Shown: positions 6,503-13,232, counted from the first letter of the stretch. The stretch is 15,251 nt of DNA from AWTP1-13 sp044868325 (GCA_044868325.1 JBIOWI010000246.1:1-15251); one strand, 5' to 3'. Notes: generated by a model not told the origin, from the letters alone. Numbers and translations: made by a program.

Positions 6503-7483
6503 ATGCGCGACGCCATGCGCCGGATAGCGGCGGCCACCCTCGTCTTTGCCGGTCTCACGATCGCGCCGGCCGCCGCACAGCAGGCGGCATGGCCCAGCCG
6601 GCCAGTGACGATCATCGTGCCGTTCGCGGCCGGCGGTGGCGCGGACCTCGTCGCTAGGGCCATTGCCGAGCACCTGACCGGCGCCATGGGCCAGTCGTTC
6701 GTGGTCGAGAACCGCGGCGGCGCGGGCGGCAATGTCGGCGGGGCGGCGGCCGCGAAGGCGGCGCCTGACGGCTACACGCTGTTCTTCGGCTCGACCGGTC
6801 CGGCAGCCACGAACACGCTGATGTACAAAAACCTTTCGTTCGACCCGCGGCGCGATTTCGCACCCATCGTGCTGGTGGGCAAGACGCCCGTGATCATCGC
6901 CGGCCGTCCGGACGCGCCCTTCAAGGACCTGAAGGAGCTGATCGCCTATGCCAAGGCCAACCCCGGCAAGCTCTCCGCCGCCTTCCCGGGCAACGGCACG
7001 CTCGGTCACATCACGGGCGTGCTTCTCCTGCAGAAGGCGGGGCTCGACATGAAGCACGTGCAGTATCGCGGCGGTGGGCCGATCATCAACGACATGCTGG
7101 GCGGGCACATCGACATCAGCATGGACGCGATGACGCCCTACGTGCCGCAGGTGCAGGCCGGCAAGCTGACGGCGCTCGCCGTCTCCACGGCCGTCCGCGC
7201 CAAACAGCTGCCGGACACGCCGACCGTGGCCGAGCAGGGCCTGCCCGGCTTCGACGCCTCGGTGTGGTACTGCCTGCTGGCGCCCACGGGGGTTCCGGCC
7301 GACGTGATCGCCAAGCTCAATGCCGGGGTCAACGAGTTCCTCAAGACGCCCAAGGCGGACGAGCTCTTCGACAAGCTCGGCGCCATGGTCGGCGGCGGCA
7401 CGCCGGCGGAGCTGAAGGCGTTCATCGAGGCGGAGATCGAGAAATGGGGGCCGGTCGTGAAGGCAGCCAAGATCGAGTTCTGA
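6503..7483 (+). CDS. Bug/TctC-type tripartite tricarboxylate transporter substrate-binding protein
   Basis: This 326-residue periplasmic solute receptor has a signal peptide at residues 1-~25 ending in PAAAQQ. The mature protein opens with the family-typical WPSRPVTIIVPFAAGGGADL, followed by VVENRGGAGGNVGG and APDGYTLFFGST. The second lobe has VQYRGGGPIINDMLGGHIDI and DTPTVAEQGLPGFDASVWY. Such proteins capture carboxylates or amides for TctA/TctB permeases, but no permease gene is adjacent. It is therefore an orphan receptor, as is common in alpha- and betaproteobacteria. GGGAGG sits 6 nt before the ATG. Its position after the IclR regulator and near the aldolase module suggests that it binds the substrate of that pathway (inference). 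Confidence 0.92.
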   Translation: MRDAMRRIAAATLVFAGLTIAPAAAQQAAWPSRPVTIIVPFAAGGGADLVARAIAEHLTGAMGQSFVVENRGGAGGNVGGAAAAKAAPDGYTLFFGSTGPAATNTLMYKNLSFDPRRDFAPIVLVGKTPVIIAGRPDAPFKDLKELIAYAKANPGKLSAAFPGNGTLGHITGVLLLQKAGLDMKHVQYRGGGPIINDMLGGHIDISMDAMTPYVPQVQAGKLTALAVSTAVRAKQLPDTPTVAEQGLPGFDASVWYCLLAPTGVPADVIAKLNAGVNEFLKTPKADELFDKLGAMVGGGTPAELKAFIEAEIEKWGPVVKAAKIEF

Positions 7484-7611
7484 CGGCGTGAACCGCGCCG
7501 CGAGCACCGCAGTCGGGAAACCTTCCGCAAATTTTCAGACAACCTTCAGGACTGTGCGTAACCCCCGTGCTTTAACGACGGACGCCTGCTTCCTTGAGGT
7601 GATACTTCCCA

Positions 7612-7646
7612 CGGGCATCCTGCCCCCAGCAGGGTGCCCGATTTTT
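7612..7646 (+). terminator. Intrinsic terminator; possibly the 3' end of a small RNA
   Basis: CGGGCATCCTGC (7612-7623) pairs with GCAGGGTGCCCG (7629-7640), a 12-bp stem with one non-Watson-Crick position and a 5-nt loop. It is followed by ATTTTTC, giving a T-tract at 7642-7646. It lies 129 bp after the receptor stop. That is far for a simple gene terminator, so it may instead end an independent short transcript. A second small hairpin, GCGGGC/GCCCGC, follows at 7650-7669. Confidence 0.6.
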
Positions 7647-7775
7647 CTTGCGGGCGGCCGATTGCCCGCGAGGGTTTCATAGGAATTTCAGGAGAATTTC
7701 ATCGAGCAGATATGGCGGATCGTGCCCCATCCGCCCGTTCATTGCGCGATGCCATTGCACAGAAGGAAGAGCACA

Positions 7776-8045
7776 ATGTCGCATTCTTCAAGCGCTGAGA
7801 GCATGTTGGAACGTCTCTCGGTGGCGTCGCGCAGCGCCGGGAAGTTGCGGCTTGCGTCTCGCTTTTCTGCGATAGGGAAGCGGATCCGCGACTACGCCGA
7901 GACTGCGGCCGACTACTATGCCGCCGCTGCCTTGTACGAGCAGCTTTCCCGGCTCTCGGACGCCGACCTGCGGCGACGCGGGCTTTCACGCGACACCCTG
8001 GCGCGCGACGTCTGCGTCATTTGCGACCGGACGGCGCGCTCTTGA
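7776..8045 (+). CDS. DUF1127 domain-containing small protein
   Basis: This 89-residue protein carries a C-terminal DUF1127 (YjiS-like) segment, AAALYEQLSRLSDADLRRRG followed by LSRDTLARDV (residues ~50-79). The domain is a short amphipathic helical, Arg-rich motif that is frequent in alphaproteobacteria. Known members in the group are linked to RNA metabolism, phosphate and carbon uptake or stress, but no single function applies to all. The N-terminal half is Ser/Ala/Arg-rich. The ATG at 7776 is preceded by AAGGAAGA 5 nt upstream, which favours it over the longer start at 7722. There is no signal peptide. It is a single gene, convergent with the Tyr-rich exported protein 9 bp beyond its stop. 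Confidence 0.82.
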   Translation: MSHSSSAESMLERLSVASRSAGKLRLASRFSAIGKRIRDYAETAADYYAAAALYEQLSRLSDADLRRRGLSRDTLARDVCVICDRTARS

Positions 8046-8054
8046 TTCTTTTCG

Positions 8055-8351
8055 TCAGGGCCGCCGACCCGGCTGGCAAGCGTTGCCGTCCCAGTAGGCA
8101 TAGCGGCCGCAGAGATTGCGGTCGCTGCGCAGGTGGCGCCTCCTGCCGTAGGCGTTGTCGTAGTAGTAGTTGCCATAGTCGCGATAGTACCTGGGGCGAT
8201 TCGAATAATAGTAGTAGTCGTCATCATGGTAGGTCGGGCCAACGTACACGCCAGCCCCAGGAACCTCGATCGCGACTTGCGCACCAGCGGTGCCGTAGGC
8301 CGATATGAGCGCGGCGCCACCCACGGTGGCCGCCATCAACTGCCGACGCAT
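8055..8351 (-). CDS. Tyr-rich small exported protein, function unknown
   Basis: This is a 98-residue protein with a clear signal peptide (residues 1-24, MRRQLMAATVGGAALISAYG then TAGA/Q). The mature part begins VAIEVPGAGVYVGP and continues with a Tyr/Asp/Arg-rich region (YHDDDYYYYS; YYRDYGNYYYDNAYGRR). It ends in CGRYAYWDGNACQPGRRP with two cysteines (81 and 92) that may pair. Similar Tyr-rich periplasmic or outer-surface proteins are common in Hyphomicrobiales and lack a defined role. GAGGAGA lies 7 nt before the ATG, a strong ribosome site. A possible EcfG promoter lies directly upstream (8388-8413), suggesting expression under general stress. I could not assign a named domain. Confidence 0.75.
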   Translation of the reverse strand: MRRQLMAATVGGAALISAYGTAGAQVAIEVPGAGVYVGPTYHDDDYYYYSNRPRYYRDYGNYYYDNAYGRRRHLRSDRNLCGRYAYWDGNACQPGRRP

Positions 8352-8387
8352 GCTGCAGTCTCCTCTCGAAGGTCATTCTCTTCCATT

Positions 8388-8413
8388 AACCATTTCGGCA
8401 CAGGAATAGTTCC
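8388..8413 (-). promoter_or_regulatory. Candidate EcfG (general stress sigma) promoter
   Basis: On the minus strand GGAAC (8413-8409) is followed by 17 nt and then GGTT (8391-8388). The alphaproteobacterial EcfG consensus is GGAAC-N16/17-CGTT, so one base differs. The -10 element ends 37 bp before the ATG of the Tyr-rich gene at 8351, a natural leader length. Confidence 0.4.
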
Positions 8414-8429
8414 AACCGGGAGCTGCTGC

Positions 8430-8457
8430 CCCGTTCTCATGGGCCCGTTCTCACGGG
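8430..8457. repeat. Tandem 14-bp repeat of small hairpins
   Basis: CCCGTTCTCATGGG (8430-8443) is followed directly by CCCGTTCTCACGGG (8444-8457), with one mismatch. The second copy has a perfect CCCGT/ACGGG stem around TTCT-type loop bases. It lies just upstream of the candidate promoter of the Tyr-rich gene and 81 bp beyond the SecY-like stop. It could be an activator site or an mRNA 3'-end structure. Confidence 0.45.
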
Positions 8458-8538
8458 ATTGCGCGGCGCAGCGTGTTCCGCACGATGCGTTGCCGGACGG
8501 TTCACGATCCGCTGCGCATGCACTCGGATCGAGGGGCG

Positions 8539-9654
8539 CTACGGGGAACCGCTCGCCGGTCTGTGCAGGAGCATATCCACCACCGGCAGGGCAACCACCA
8601 CGGCGGCCGTAACCCAGCGGCCGTCGACCAGGAGGGGCGCGCTCATGTGCGTCGTCAGGAGCGATGGGACAACGGCGATGGCGGCGAGCGTCAGCGCGGT
8701 GAGGAGCATTGGCGAGGCGCTGGCCACTTCGGCTGGCGGTGGGCAGGGAGCTGCGGGGGTGGGCAGCGGCTTCGCCCGGCGCCACTGGGCCAGCGAGATG
8801 GCGACGACGATTGCGGCAACGGCCGCCAGGTAGAGTGGCGCGTCCGAGGTCAGGAGAGCAACGAGGCCGTCACGGATCGGGCTGGCGGGCAGCAGCCAGG
8901 GGGCGGCGGCGAGTGCATCCACCGGCAGGGCGGCGATGAAAAGGGGCCAGATGAGCGTGCGGTCGAGCGGCATCATCGAGCGGACCAGAGTGAGTGCCAG
9001 CGCGCCGACAGCTGCCACGGCCGCGACCGTATAGGCGAGGAGCACAACCGGAACGGACAGCGCCATGGTGCCGGTCTGTACGGCGTCCAGCATGGCGTAG
9101 GCCAGGTGCGGCAGGCCGGCGAGATGGGACGCGACAAGCAGGAGCCAGACGCCGCCGCCCAGCCCGTGGCGGGAGATGAGCGCGGCGAGCCACATGAGCA
9201 CAGCTGTGCCGGCGACGAGCGTCACCACGACCATGAGCCGGAAGGATAGACCCGGCTCGGCGACGAGCCCGCTGGCATTTTCGAGCGCGACAGCGAGGCC
9301 ATAGGCCTGCACAGCCGCCAGCAGCAGCGACCCAACAAGCACGTACCGCTCCAAGCGTCGCGCGTTGTCCGCCGAGGCACCGGCCCAGGCATTGAACCGC
9401 CGCGACAGCAAGCGTGCCAACTCGACGAGAAGGAGGGCGCCGATCATCGGCATCACGCCCAGCGCGACAACCGAGAGGCGCTCCACGGCAAGGATGGAGC
9501 CGCCGGCCTGGTACAGGCCCAGCAACGCTGTCTGGTCGATGCCTGCCAGTGGCACGTAGGCGCCCAGGCGATAGGCCGCCAGCGCCCCCAGCGTGACGGC
9601 GAGCCGCCTCATGAGCTCGGATGCGGAAATCGGCGTGCGCTGGGAAATAGCCAT
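8539..9654 (-). CDS. SecY-like membrane protein with shortened cytosolic loops
   Basis: This 371-residue polytopic inner-membrane protein is clearly related to SecY. Residues 13-40 match SecY TM1 (RRLAVTLGALAAYRLGAYVP, then LAGID). LSVVALGVMPMIGALLLVEL (60-79) matches TM2. VQAYGLAVALE (115-125), PGLSFRLMVVVTLVAGTAVL (134-153) and the following MWLAALISRHGLGGG match TM4-TM5. Later helices are weaker but lie in SecY order (WPLFIAALP ~236; DAPLYLAAVAAIVVAISL ~271; two more after 315). Normal SecY is ~440 residues. The missing length falls in the C4, C5 and C6 cytosolic regions, which contact SecA and ribosomes; C5 is replaced by a Pro/Ala linker (295-315). I chose the ATG at 9654 (GAGGG 8 nt upstream); 9669 is possible. 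It lies 73 bp after DUF2093. A housekeeping secY should lie in the ribosomal-protein operon, so this is a paralog of unknown role or a decaying copy, though the frame is fully open. Confidence 0.75.
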   Translation of the reverse strand: MAISQRTPISASELMRRLAVTLGALAAYRLGAYVPLAGIDQTALLGLYQAGGSILAVERLSVVALGVMPMIGALLLVELARLLSRRFNAWAGASADNARRLERYVLVGSLLLAAVQAYGLAVALENASGLVAEPGLSFRLMVVVTLVAGTAVLMWLAALISRHGLGGGVWLLLVASHLAGLPHLAYAMLDAVQTGTMALSVPVVLLAYTVAAVAAVGALALTLVRSMMPLDRTLIWPLFIAALPVDALAAAPWLLPASPIRDGLVALLTSDAPLYLAAVAAIVVAISLAQWRRAKPLPTPAAPCPPPAEVASASPMLLTALTLAAIAVVPSLLTTHMSAPLLVDGRWVTAAVVVALPVVDMLLHRPASGSP

Positions 9655-9694
9655 CGGCCGAGCCCTCATCGCGACGCACCTGCGCCGAAACTAT

Positions 9695-9721
9695 GGTGTC
9701 GGACCCGGAGGGTCTGGCACC
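9695..9721 (+). repeat. 27-bp hairpin between DUF2093 and the SecY-like gene
   Basis: GGTGTCGGACCC (9695-9706) and GGGTCTGGCACC (9710-9721) enclose a 3-nt loop. As plus-strand RNA all 12 positions can pair, two of them as G-U. As minus-strand RNA, the sense of the neighbouring genes, the same two positions become A-C mismatches. It looks like a palindromic dispersed repeat rather than a terminator, as there is no T-tract. Confidence 0.45.
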
Positions 9722-9727
9722 GCCGCC

Positions 9728-9961
9728 CTATCGCCGCCCCCGCCGTCCTGCCAGCGAGCGGTGACGGGCGAAGGCGATCTCGGCGCTGGCGTAGGGCTCC
9801 TGCAGCTCCACGCTCCAGTAGCGCAGATCGGCCAGCGTGATCGGCTCGCCGCTCACCGCGCACCGCACGAAGTCGCCTGGGATCAGAACCTGGAACTCAC
9901 CGTCGAAATAGCGAAGCCGGGCCTCGCCCCTGAGACCGAAGAGCCGCTCAAACCGATTCAT
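9728..9961 (-). CDS. DUF2093 domain-containing protein
   Basis: This 77-residue cytosolic protein is of unknown function. It has the DUF2093 pattern along almost its whole length: GEARLRYFDGEFQVLIPGDF, VRCAVSGEPITLADLRYWSV, then QEPYASAEIAFARH. The single conserved Cys in VRCAVSGEPI and the acidic/aromatic positions agree with family members. DUF2093 genes are usually found directly downstream of xseA in alphaproteobacteria, as here (123 bp gap), so a shared transcript is likely. I chose the ATG at 9961 because it starts the family domain and has GAGGA a few bases upstream. The longer reading upstream does not resemble the family. The C-terminus is Arg-rich. Confidence 0.85.
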   Translation of the reverse strand: MNRFERLFGLRGEARLRYFDGEFQVLIPGDFVRCAVSGEPITLADLRYWSVELQEPYASAEIAFARHRSLAGRRGRR

Positions 9962-10084
9962 GCTTCCTCGCGCTTCGGCCCAGAAGATCCATCGTGTCCC
10001 TCGGCCCTTCCAAAAAGACTGCAGCCCGTAGAAGACTGCTGCCCGGAACGGTGCCACCGCCAGGGCTGGCAATCAACCCGTGCC
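9962..10084. other. Spacer between xseA and the DUF2093 gene
   Basis: These 123 bp hold no gene. On the minus strand there is a weak GCAGC/GCTGC stem followed shortly by TTTTT (near 10010-10050). This could cause partial termination after xseA, but the stem is short. Confidence 0.3.
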
Positions 10085-11713
10085 TCAAAACAGGGACCCC
10101 TGGCTCCCGTCCGGTCCAGCCTTGGCCTTGCTGCGTCCCGGCTCGCCGCGGCGGGCCGGAGGGTGCGGCTGGCTCTGGCCCGCTTCCGCCTTGCCCGTCT
10201 CTTCAGCCCGCGCGGCGACATGACCGTCCGCCAACTCGATGTCAAGATGTTGGCCGGGCGCCACCTGCCGTGCCGAGCGCACGCTCCCGCCCTGGGCGTC
10301 GCGTACAAGGGCGAAGCCGCGCCTGAGGACACCCTGGTAGCTGAGCGAGGTGAGCAGCTTGGCGCAGCCGTCAAGATGGCGCCGCTGCCGCGCCAGAGCG
10401 TTGAGGATGCCGCGTCTCAGGCGGGCCTCCAGGACTGCGGTGCGCTCCGTACCGCGCGCCACACTGTTGCCGATGATCTGGGGGTTGAGCCGCGAGCCCG
10501 ACCGCTCCAGCCGCAGCCGCCGGCGGGCCGCGATCGCCGCAAGGGACGCCGCCGCCTGCCGCCCGAGGCCCGCGAGACGGACGCTCGCCCGCTCGATGCG
10601 CCCTGCGAGGAGCTGTGGTGTGAGCCGCGTGGCGATGCGCACCAGCCGCCGGTCGTGGGCGCGGGTGTTCTCCAGGAGAGCGCGCCCCAGGCGGCGCTCG
10701 ACGGAATCGTAGCGCTGCCGCGGCAGGGCGAGCAGGTCCTGGCGGCGCGGCAGGCCGCGCTGGGCCGCACGCAGGTGGGTGCGCAGCCCGTCGAGCACGC
10801 GGAGCGCCGCGGTCCTGAGGCGCAGGCCGAGCTTGCCGCTCCGCTCCACCAGCTCGGAATGCTTCGGCACCGCCCATTCGGCCGCCTTGGTGGGCGTGGG
10901 CGCGCGGGCGTCGGCGGCCCAGTCGATGAGCGTCCAGTCGGTCTCGTGGCCGACGGCGGAGATGAGCGGGATGGCGCTGGCGGCGGCGGCGCGCACCACG
11001 ACCTCCTCGTTGAAGCCCCACAGGTCCTCCAGGCTGCCGCCGCCGCGCGCGACGATCAGCACATCGGGCCTGGGGATCGGCCCATTCGGGGGCATGGCGT
11101 TGAAGCCGGCGATGGCGGCGGCCACCTCGGCCGCGCAGGTCTCGCCCTGCACCCGCACCGGCCACAGGAGCACGCGCGCCGGGAACCGCTCGGCGAAGCC
11201 CGCCAGCATGTCGCGGATCACCGCACCCGTGGGCGAGGTGACGATGCCGATCACCCGCGGCAGGAACGGCAGCTGGCGCTTGCGGGTCTTGTCGAACAGG
11301 CCCTCCGCCGCGAGGCGCTTCTTGCGCTCCTCCAGCAGCGCCATCAGGGCGCCGATGCCGGCCGGCTCCAGGGCGTCGATGACGATCTGGTAGCGCGACG
11401 TCCCCGGATAGGTCGTGATGCGCCCCGTGGCGACCACCTCCAGACCCTCGGCTGGCTTGATCCTGATCGCCTGCAGGGTGGAACGCCAGATCACCGCCTC
11501 GATGCGGGATTTGTCGTCCTTGAGCGCGAAGTAGCAGTGGCCAGAGCCGTGCACCCCGCGGAAGCCCGAGATCTCGCCGCGCAGGCGCACGTAGCCGTAG
11601 GCGCGCTCCAGCGTGCCCTTGATGGCGGCGCTGAGCTCCGACACCGAGTATTCCGGCAGGTTGCCGCCCTGGCTCGGTCCTGGGCGGGTCGCATTGGCGG
11701 CAGGCTCGGGCAC
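10085..11713 (-). CDS. xseA: Exodeoxyribonuclease VII large subunit
   Basis: This is the large subunit of exonuclease VII, which degrades single-stranded DNA from both ends with the small subunit XseB in the cytosol. From a GTG at 11713 it is 542 residues. The N-terminal OB fold (~20-115) begins YSVSELSAAIKGTLE and contains GHCYFALKD. The nuclease domain (~145-300) has GIVTSPTGAVIRDML, VLIVARGGGSLEDLWGFNEE, AVGHETDWTLIDWAADARAP and TPTKAAEW. A long Arg-rich coiled-coil region (~310-470) and the conserved YQGVLRRGFALVRD follow. The C-terminus is a basic Pro/Gly/Lys tail absent from the 456-residue E. coli protein. I prefer the GTG at 11713 because AAGGAG lies exactly 6 nt upstream; a GTG at 11740 has no comparable site. 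xseB is not in the window. It is divergent from purD. Confidence 0.95.
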   Translation of the reverse strand: MPEPAANATRPGPSQGGNLPEYSVSELSAAIKGTLERAYGYVRLRGEISGFRGVHGSGHCYFALKDDKSRIEAVIWRSTLQAIRIKPAEGLEVVATGRITTYPGTSRYQIVIDALEPAGIGALMALLEERKKRLAAEGLFDKTRKRQLPFLPRVIGIVTSPTGAVIRDMLAGFAERFPARVLLWPVRVQGETCAAEVAAAIAGFNAMPPNGPIPRPDVLIVARGGGSLEDLWGFNEEVVVRAAAASAIPLISAVGHETDWTLIDWAADARAPTPTKAAEWAVPKHSELVERSGKLGLRLRTAALRVLDGLRTHLRAAQRGLPRRQDLLALPRQRYDSVERRLGRALLENTRAHDRRLVRIATRLTPQLLAGRIERASVRLAGLGRQAAASLAAIAARRRLRLERSGSRLNPQIIGNSVARGTERTAVLEARLRRGILNALARQRRHLDGCAKLLTSLSYQGVLRRGFALVRDAQGGSVRSARQVAPGQHLDIELADGHVAARAEETGKAEAGQSQPHPPARRGEPGRSKAKAGPDGSQGSLF

Positions 11714-11739
11714 TCCGGACTCCTTGGCACCCTGCGGCA

Positions 11740-11756
11740 CCCTGGCGTTGTTCGAG
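11740..11756. repeat. Left copy of a 17-bp direct repeat flanking the GGGGTC palindrome pair
   Basis: The sequence CCCTGGCGTTGTTCGAG occurs here and again, with one base changed (CCCTGGCTTTGTTCGAG), at 11833-11849. The pair encloses the inverted repeat at 11761-11827. Confidence 0.7.
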
Positions 11757-11760
11757 ATGC

Positions 11761-11827
11761 GGGGTCAGACCCCTTTCCTCCCACGTCTCGCTTGGTCCGC
11801 AACCGTGGTCGAAAGGGGTCTGACCCC
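11761..11827. repeat. Inverted pair of GGGGTCAGACCCC palindromes
   Basis: GGGGTCAGACCCCTTTC (11761-11777) is repeated exactly in reverse complement at 11811-11827, with a 33-bp spacer. Each 13-bp core is itself a palindrome around one central base. The element lies between the divergent xseA and purD genes and resembles REP-type elements seen in many proteobacteria (memory-based comparison). Confidence 0.8.
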
Positions 11828-11832
11828 GTTAC

Positions 11833-11849
11833 CCCTGGCTTTGTTCGAG
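11833..11849. repeat. Right copy of the 17-bp direct repeat
   Basis: This copy matches 11740-11756 in 16 of 17 bases. It contains TTGTTC, which with ATACAT ~15 bp further on could form a weak purD promoter. That reading is speculative. Confidence 0.65.
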
Positions 11850-11942
11850 TCTTATTCGATGATACATGAGGGCGCGGCTTCGAAGGGCCAAGTGAGGCCA
11901 AACGATGGCGCATTTTCCAGAGCTTTCCGCGGGACGGGCTCA

Positions 11943-13232
11943 ATGAACGTGCTTCTGATCGGTTCCGGCGGCCGCGAGCACGCTCTCGCCTGGGCGATCC
12001 TGGCGAGCCCCCTGCTCGGCAAGCTCACCTGCGCCCCCGGCAATGCCGGCATCGCCGAGATCGCCGAGTGCGTGACGCTCGACGTGGCGGATCATGCCGC
12101 GGTGGTGCGATTCTGCCGCGAGCGGCGCATCGACCTAGTGGTGGTCGGCCCGGAGGCGCCGCTGGTGGCGGGGCTGGCCGACGACCTGGCCGAGGCGAGG
12201 ATCAAGGTATTCGGCCCCTCCCGGGCGGCCGCGCAGCTCGAGGGCTCCAAGGGCTTCACCAAGGACTTCTGCGCCGAGCACGGCATCCCCACCGCCGCCT
12301 ACGCGCGCTTCGGGAACCGGGCCGCCGCCCTCGCGCACGTCGAGGGGCAGCGTCTCCCCATCGTGGTGAAGGCCGACGGCTTGGCGGCCGGCAAGGGCGT
12401 CGCCATCGCCGAGACGCGGGAGGCTGCCGTGGGGGCCATCGAGGCGTGCTTCTCGGGGGCGCTGGGCGACGCCCTGGGTCATGGGGGGGTGGTGATCGAG
12501 GAGTTCCTGGAAGGCGAGGAGGCGAGCTTCTTCGCCCTGGTCGATGGCAGCCACGCCCTCCCGCTCGCCTCCGCCCAGGACCACAAGCGCGCCTTCGACG
12601 GCGACAAGGGACCCAACACAGGCGGCATGGGCGCCTACTCGCCGGCCCCGGTGGTGACGCCCGAGATCGCGCGGCGCGCCATGGACGAGATCGTCTGGCC
12701 GACGGTCAAGGGCATGGCGGCACGCGGCACGCCCTACCGCGGCGTGCTGTACGCCGGGCTGATGATCGCCGAGAGCGGCCCCAAGCTCATCGAGTACAAC
12801 GTGCGCTTCGGCGATCCCGAGGCGCAGGTGCTGATGCTGCGGCTCAAGTCGGATCTGCTCCCGGCGCTTCTTGCCACGACGGACGGCGTGCTCGATGCTT
12901 TCGACGTGCGCTGGCACGACGATGCGGCGATCGCTGTCGTGATGGCGTCCAAGGGCTATCCGGGCGATTATGCCAAGGGCAGCGAGATCCGCGGGCTCGA
13001 TGCCGCGCAGGCTATGGAGGACGTGGAGGTCTTCCATGCCGGCACCGCGCGGGACGACGGGCGCCTGGTTGCGACCGGCGGACGCGTGCTCAACGTGGCG
13101 GCGCGTGGACGGAGCATTGCCGAGGCCCGGAAACGCGCCTACGCGGCCGTCGCCAGGATCGATTGGCCAGGTGGCTTCTATCGCTCCGACATCGGCTGGC
13201 GCGCCCTGCAACGTGAGGAGCCCAGATCTTGA
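11943..13232 (+). CDS. purD: Phosphoribosylamine-glycine ligase (GAR synthetase)
   Basis: This cytosolic enzyme of de novo purine synthesis joins glycine to phosphoribosylamine using ATP. The 429 residues match the usual length. The N-terminal domain opens MNVLLIGSGGREHALAWAI and has CAPGNAGI and DLVVVGPEAPLVAGLADDL. The ATP-grasp domain has SKGFTKDFCAEHGIPTA, VVKADGLAAGKGV, VIEEFLEGEEAS, AQDHKRAFDGDKGPNTGGMG and IEYNVRFGDPEAQVLM. The C-terminal part has AVVMASKGYPGDY and ATGGRVLNVAA. The ATG at 11943 starts exactly at the family N-terminus, and upstream bases give only a weak GGGACGG ribosome site. Its TGA overlaps the TTG start of the next gene. The xseA-purD divergent arrangement is common in Hyphomicrobiales. 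Confidence 0.97.
   Translation: MNVLLIGSGGREHALAWAILASPLLGKLTCAPGNAGIAEIAECVTLDVADHAAVVRFCRERRIDLVVVGPEAPLVAGLADDLAEARIKVFGPSRAAAQLEGSKGFTKDFCAEHGIPTAAYARFGNRAAALAHVEGQRLPIVVKADGLAAGKGVAIAETREAAVGAIEACFSGALGDALGHGGVVIEEFLEGEEASFFALVDGSHALPLASAQDHKRAFDGDKGPNTGGMGAYSPAPVVTPEIARRAMDEIVWPTVKGMAARGTPYRGVLYAGLMIAESGPKLIEYNVRFGDPEAQVLMLRLKSDLLPALLATTDGVLDAFDVRWHDDAAIAVVMASKGYPGDYAKGSEIRGLDAAQAMEDVEVFHAGTARDDGRLVATGGRVLNVAARGRSIAEARKRAYAAVARIDWPGGFYRSDIGWRALQREEPRS

Noticed and set aside
7712..7798. 28-codon ORF (MADRAPSARSL...) overlapping the start of the DUF1127 gene, considered as a leader peptide
   Set aside because: The nearest AGGAG is too far from its ATG and there is no codon pattern suggesting attenuation. 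The DUF1127 gene has its own good ribosome site.
8539..9654. Calling the gene the housekeeping secY
   Set aside because: It lacks the conserved C4-C6 loops, is well short of normal length, and is not in a ribosomal-protein operon.
10371..11165. Long minus-strand frame overlapping xseA, and similar long frames opposite or offset to purD, the cupin and the Bug receptor
   Set aside because: High GC leaves few stop codons in alternative frames. Their products are low-complexity Arg/Ala/Pro-rich and match no family, while the chosen frames carry full family motifs.
11714..11740. Longer xseA start at GTG 11740
   Set aside because: There is no Shine-Dalgarno at a proper distance, whereas GTG 11713 has AAGGAG exactly 6 nt upstream; the extra nine residues have no family support.
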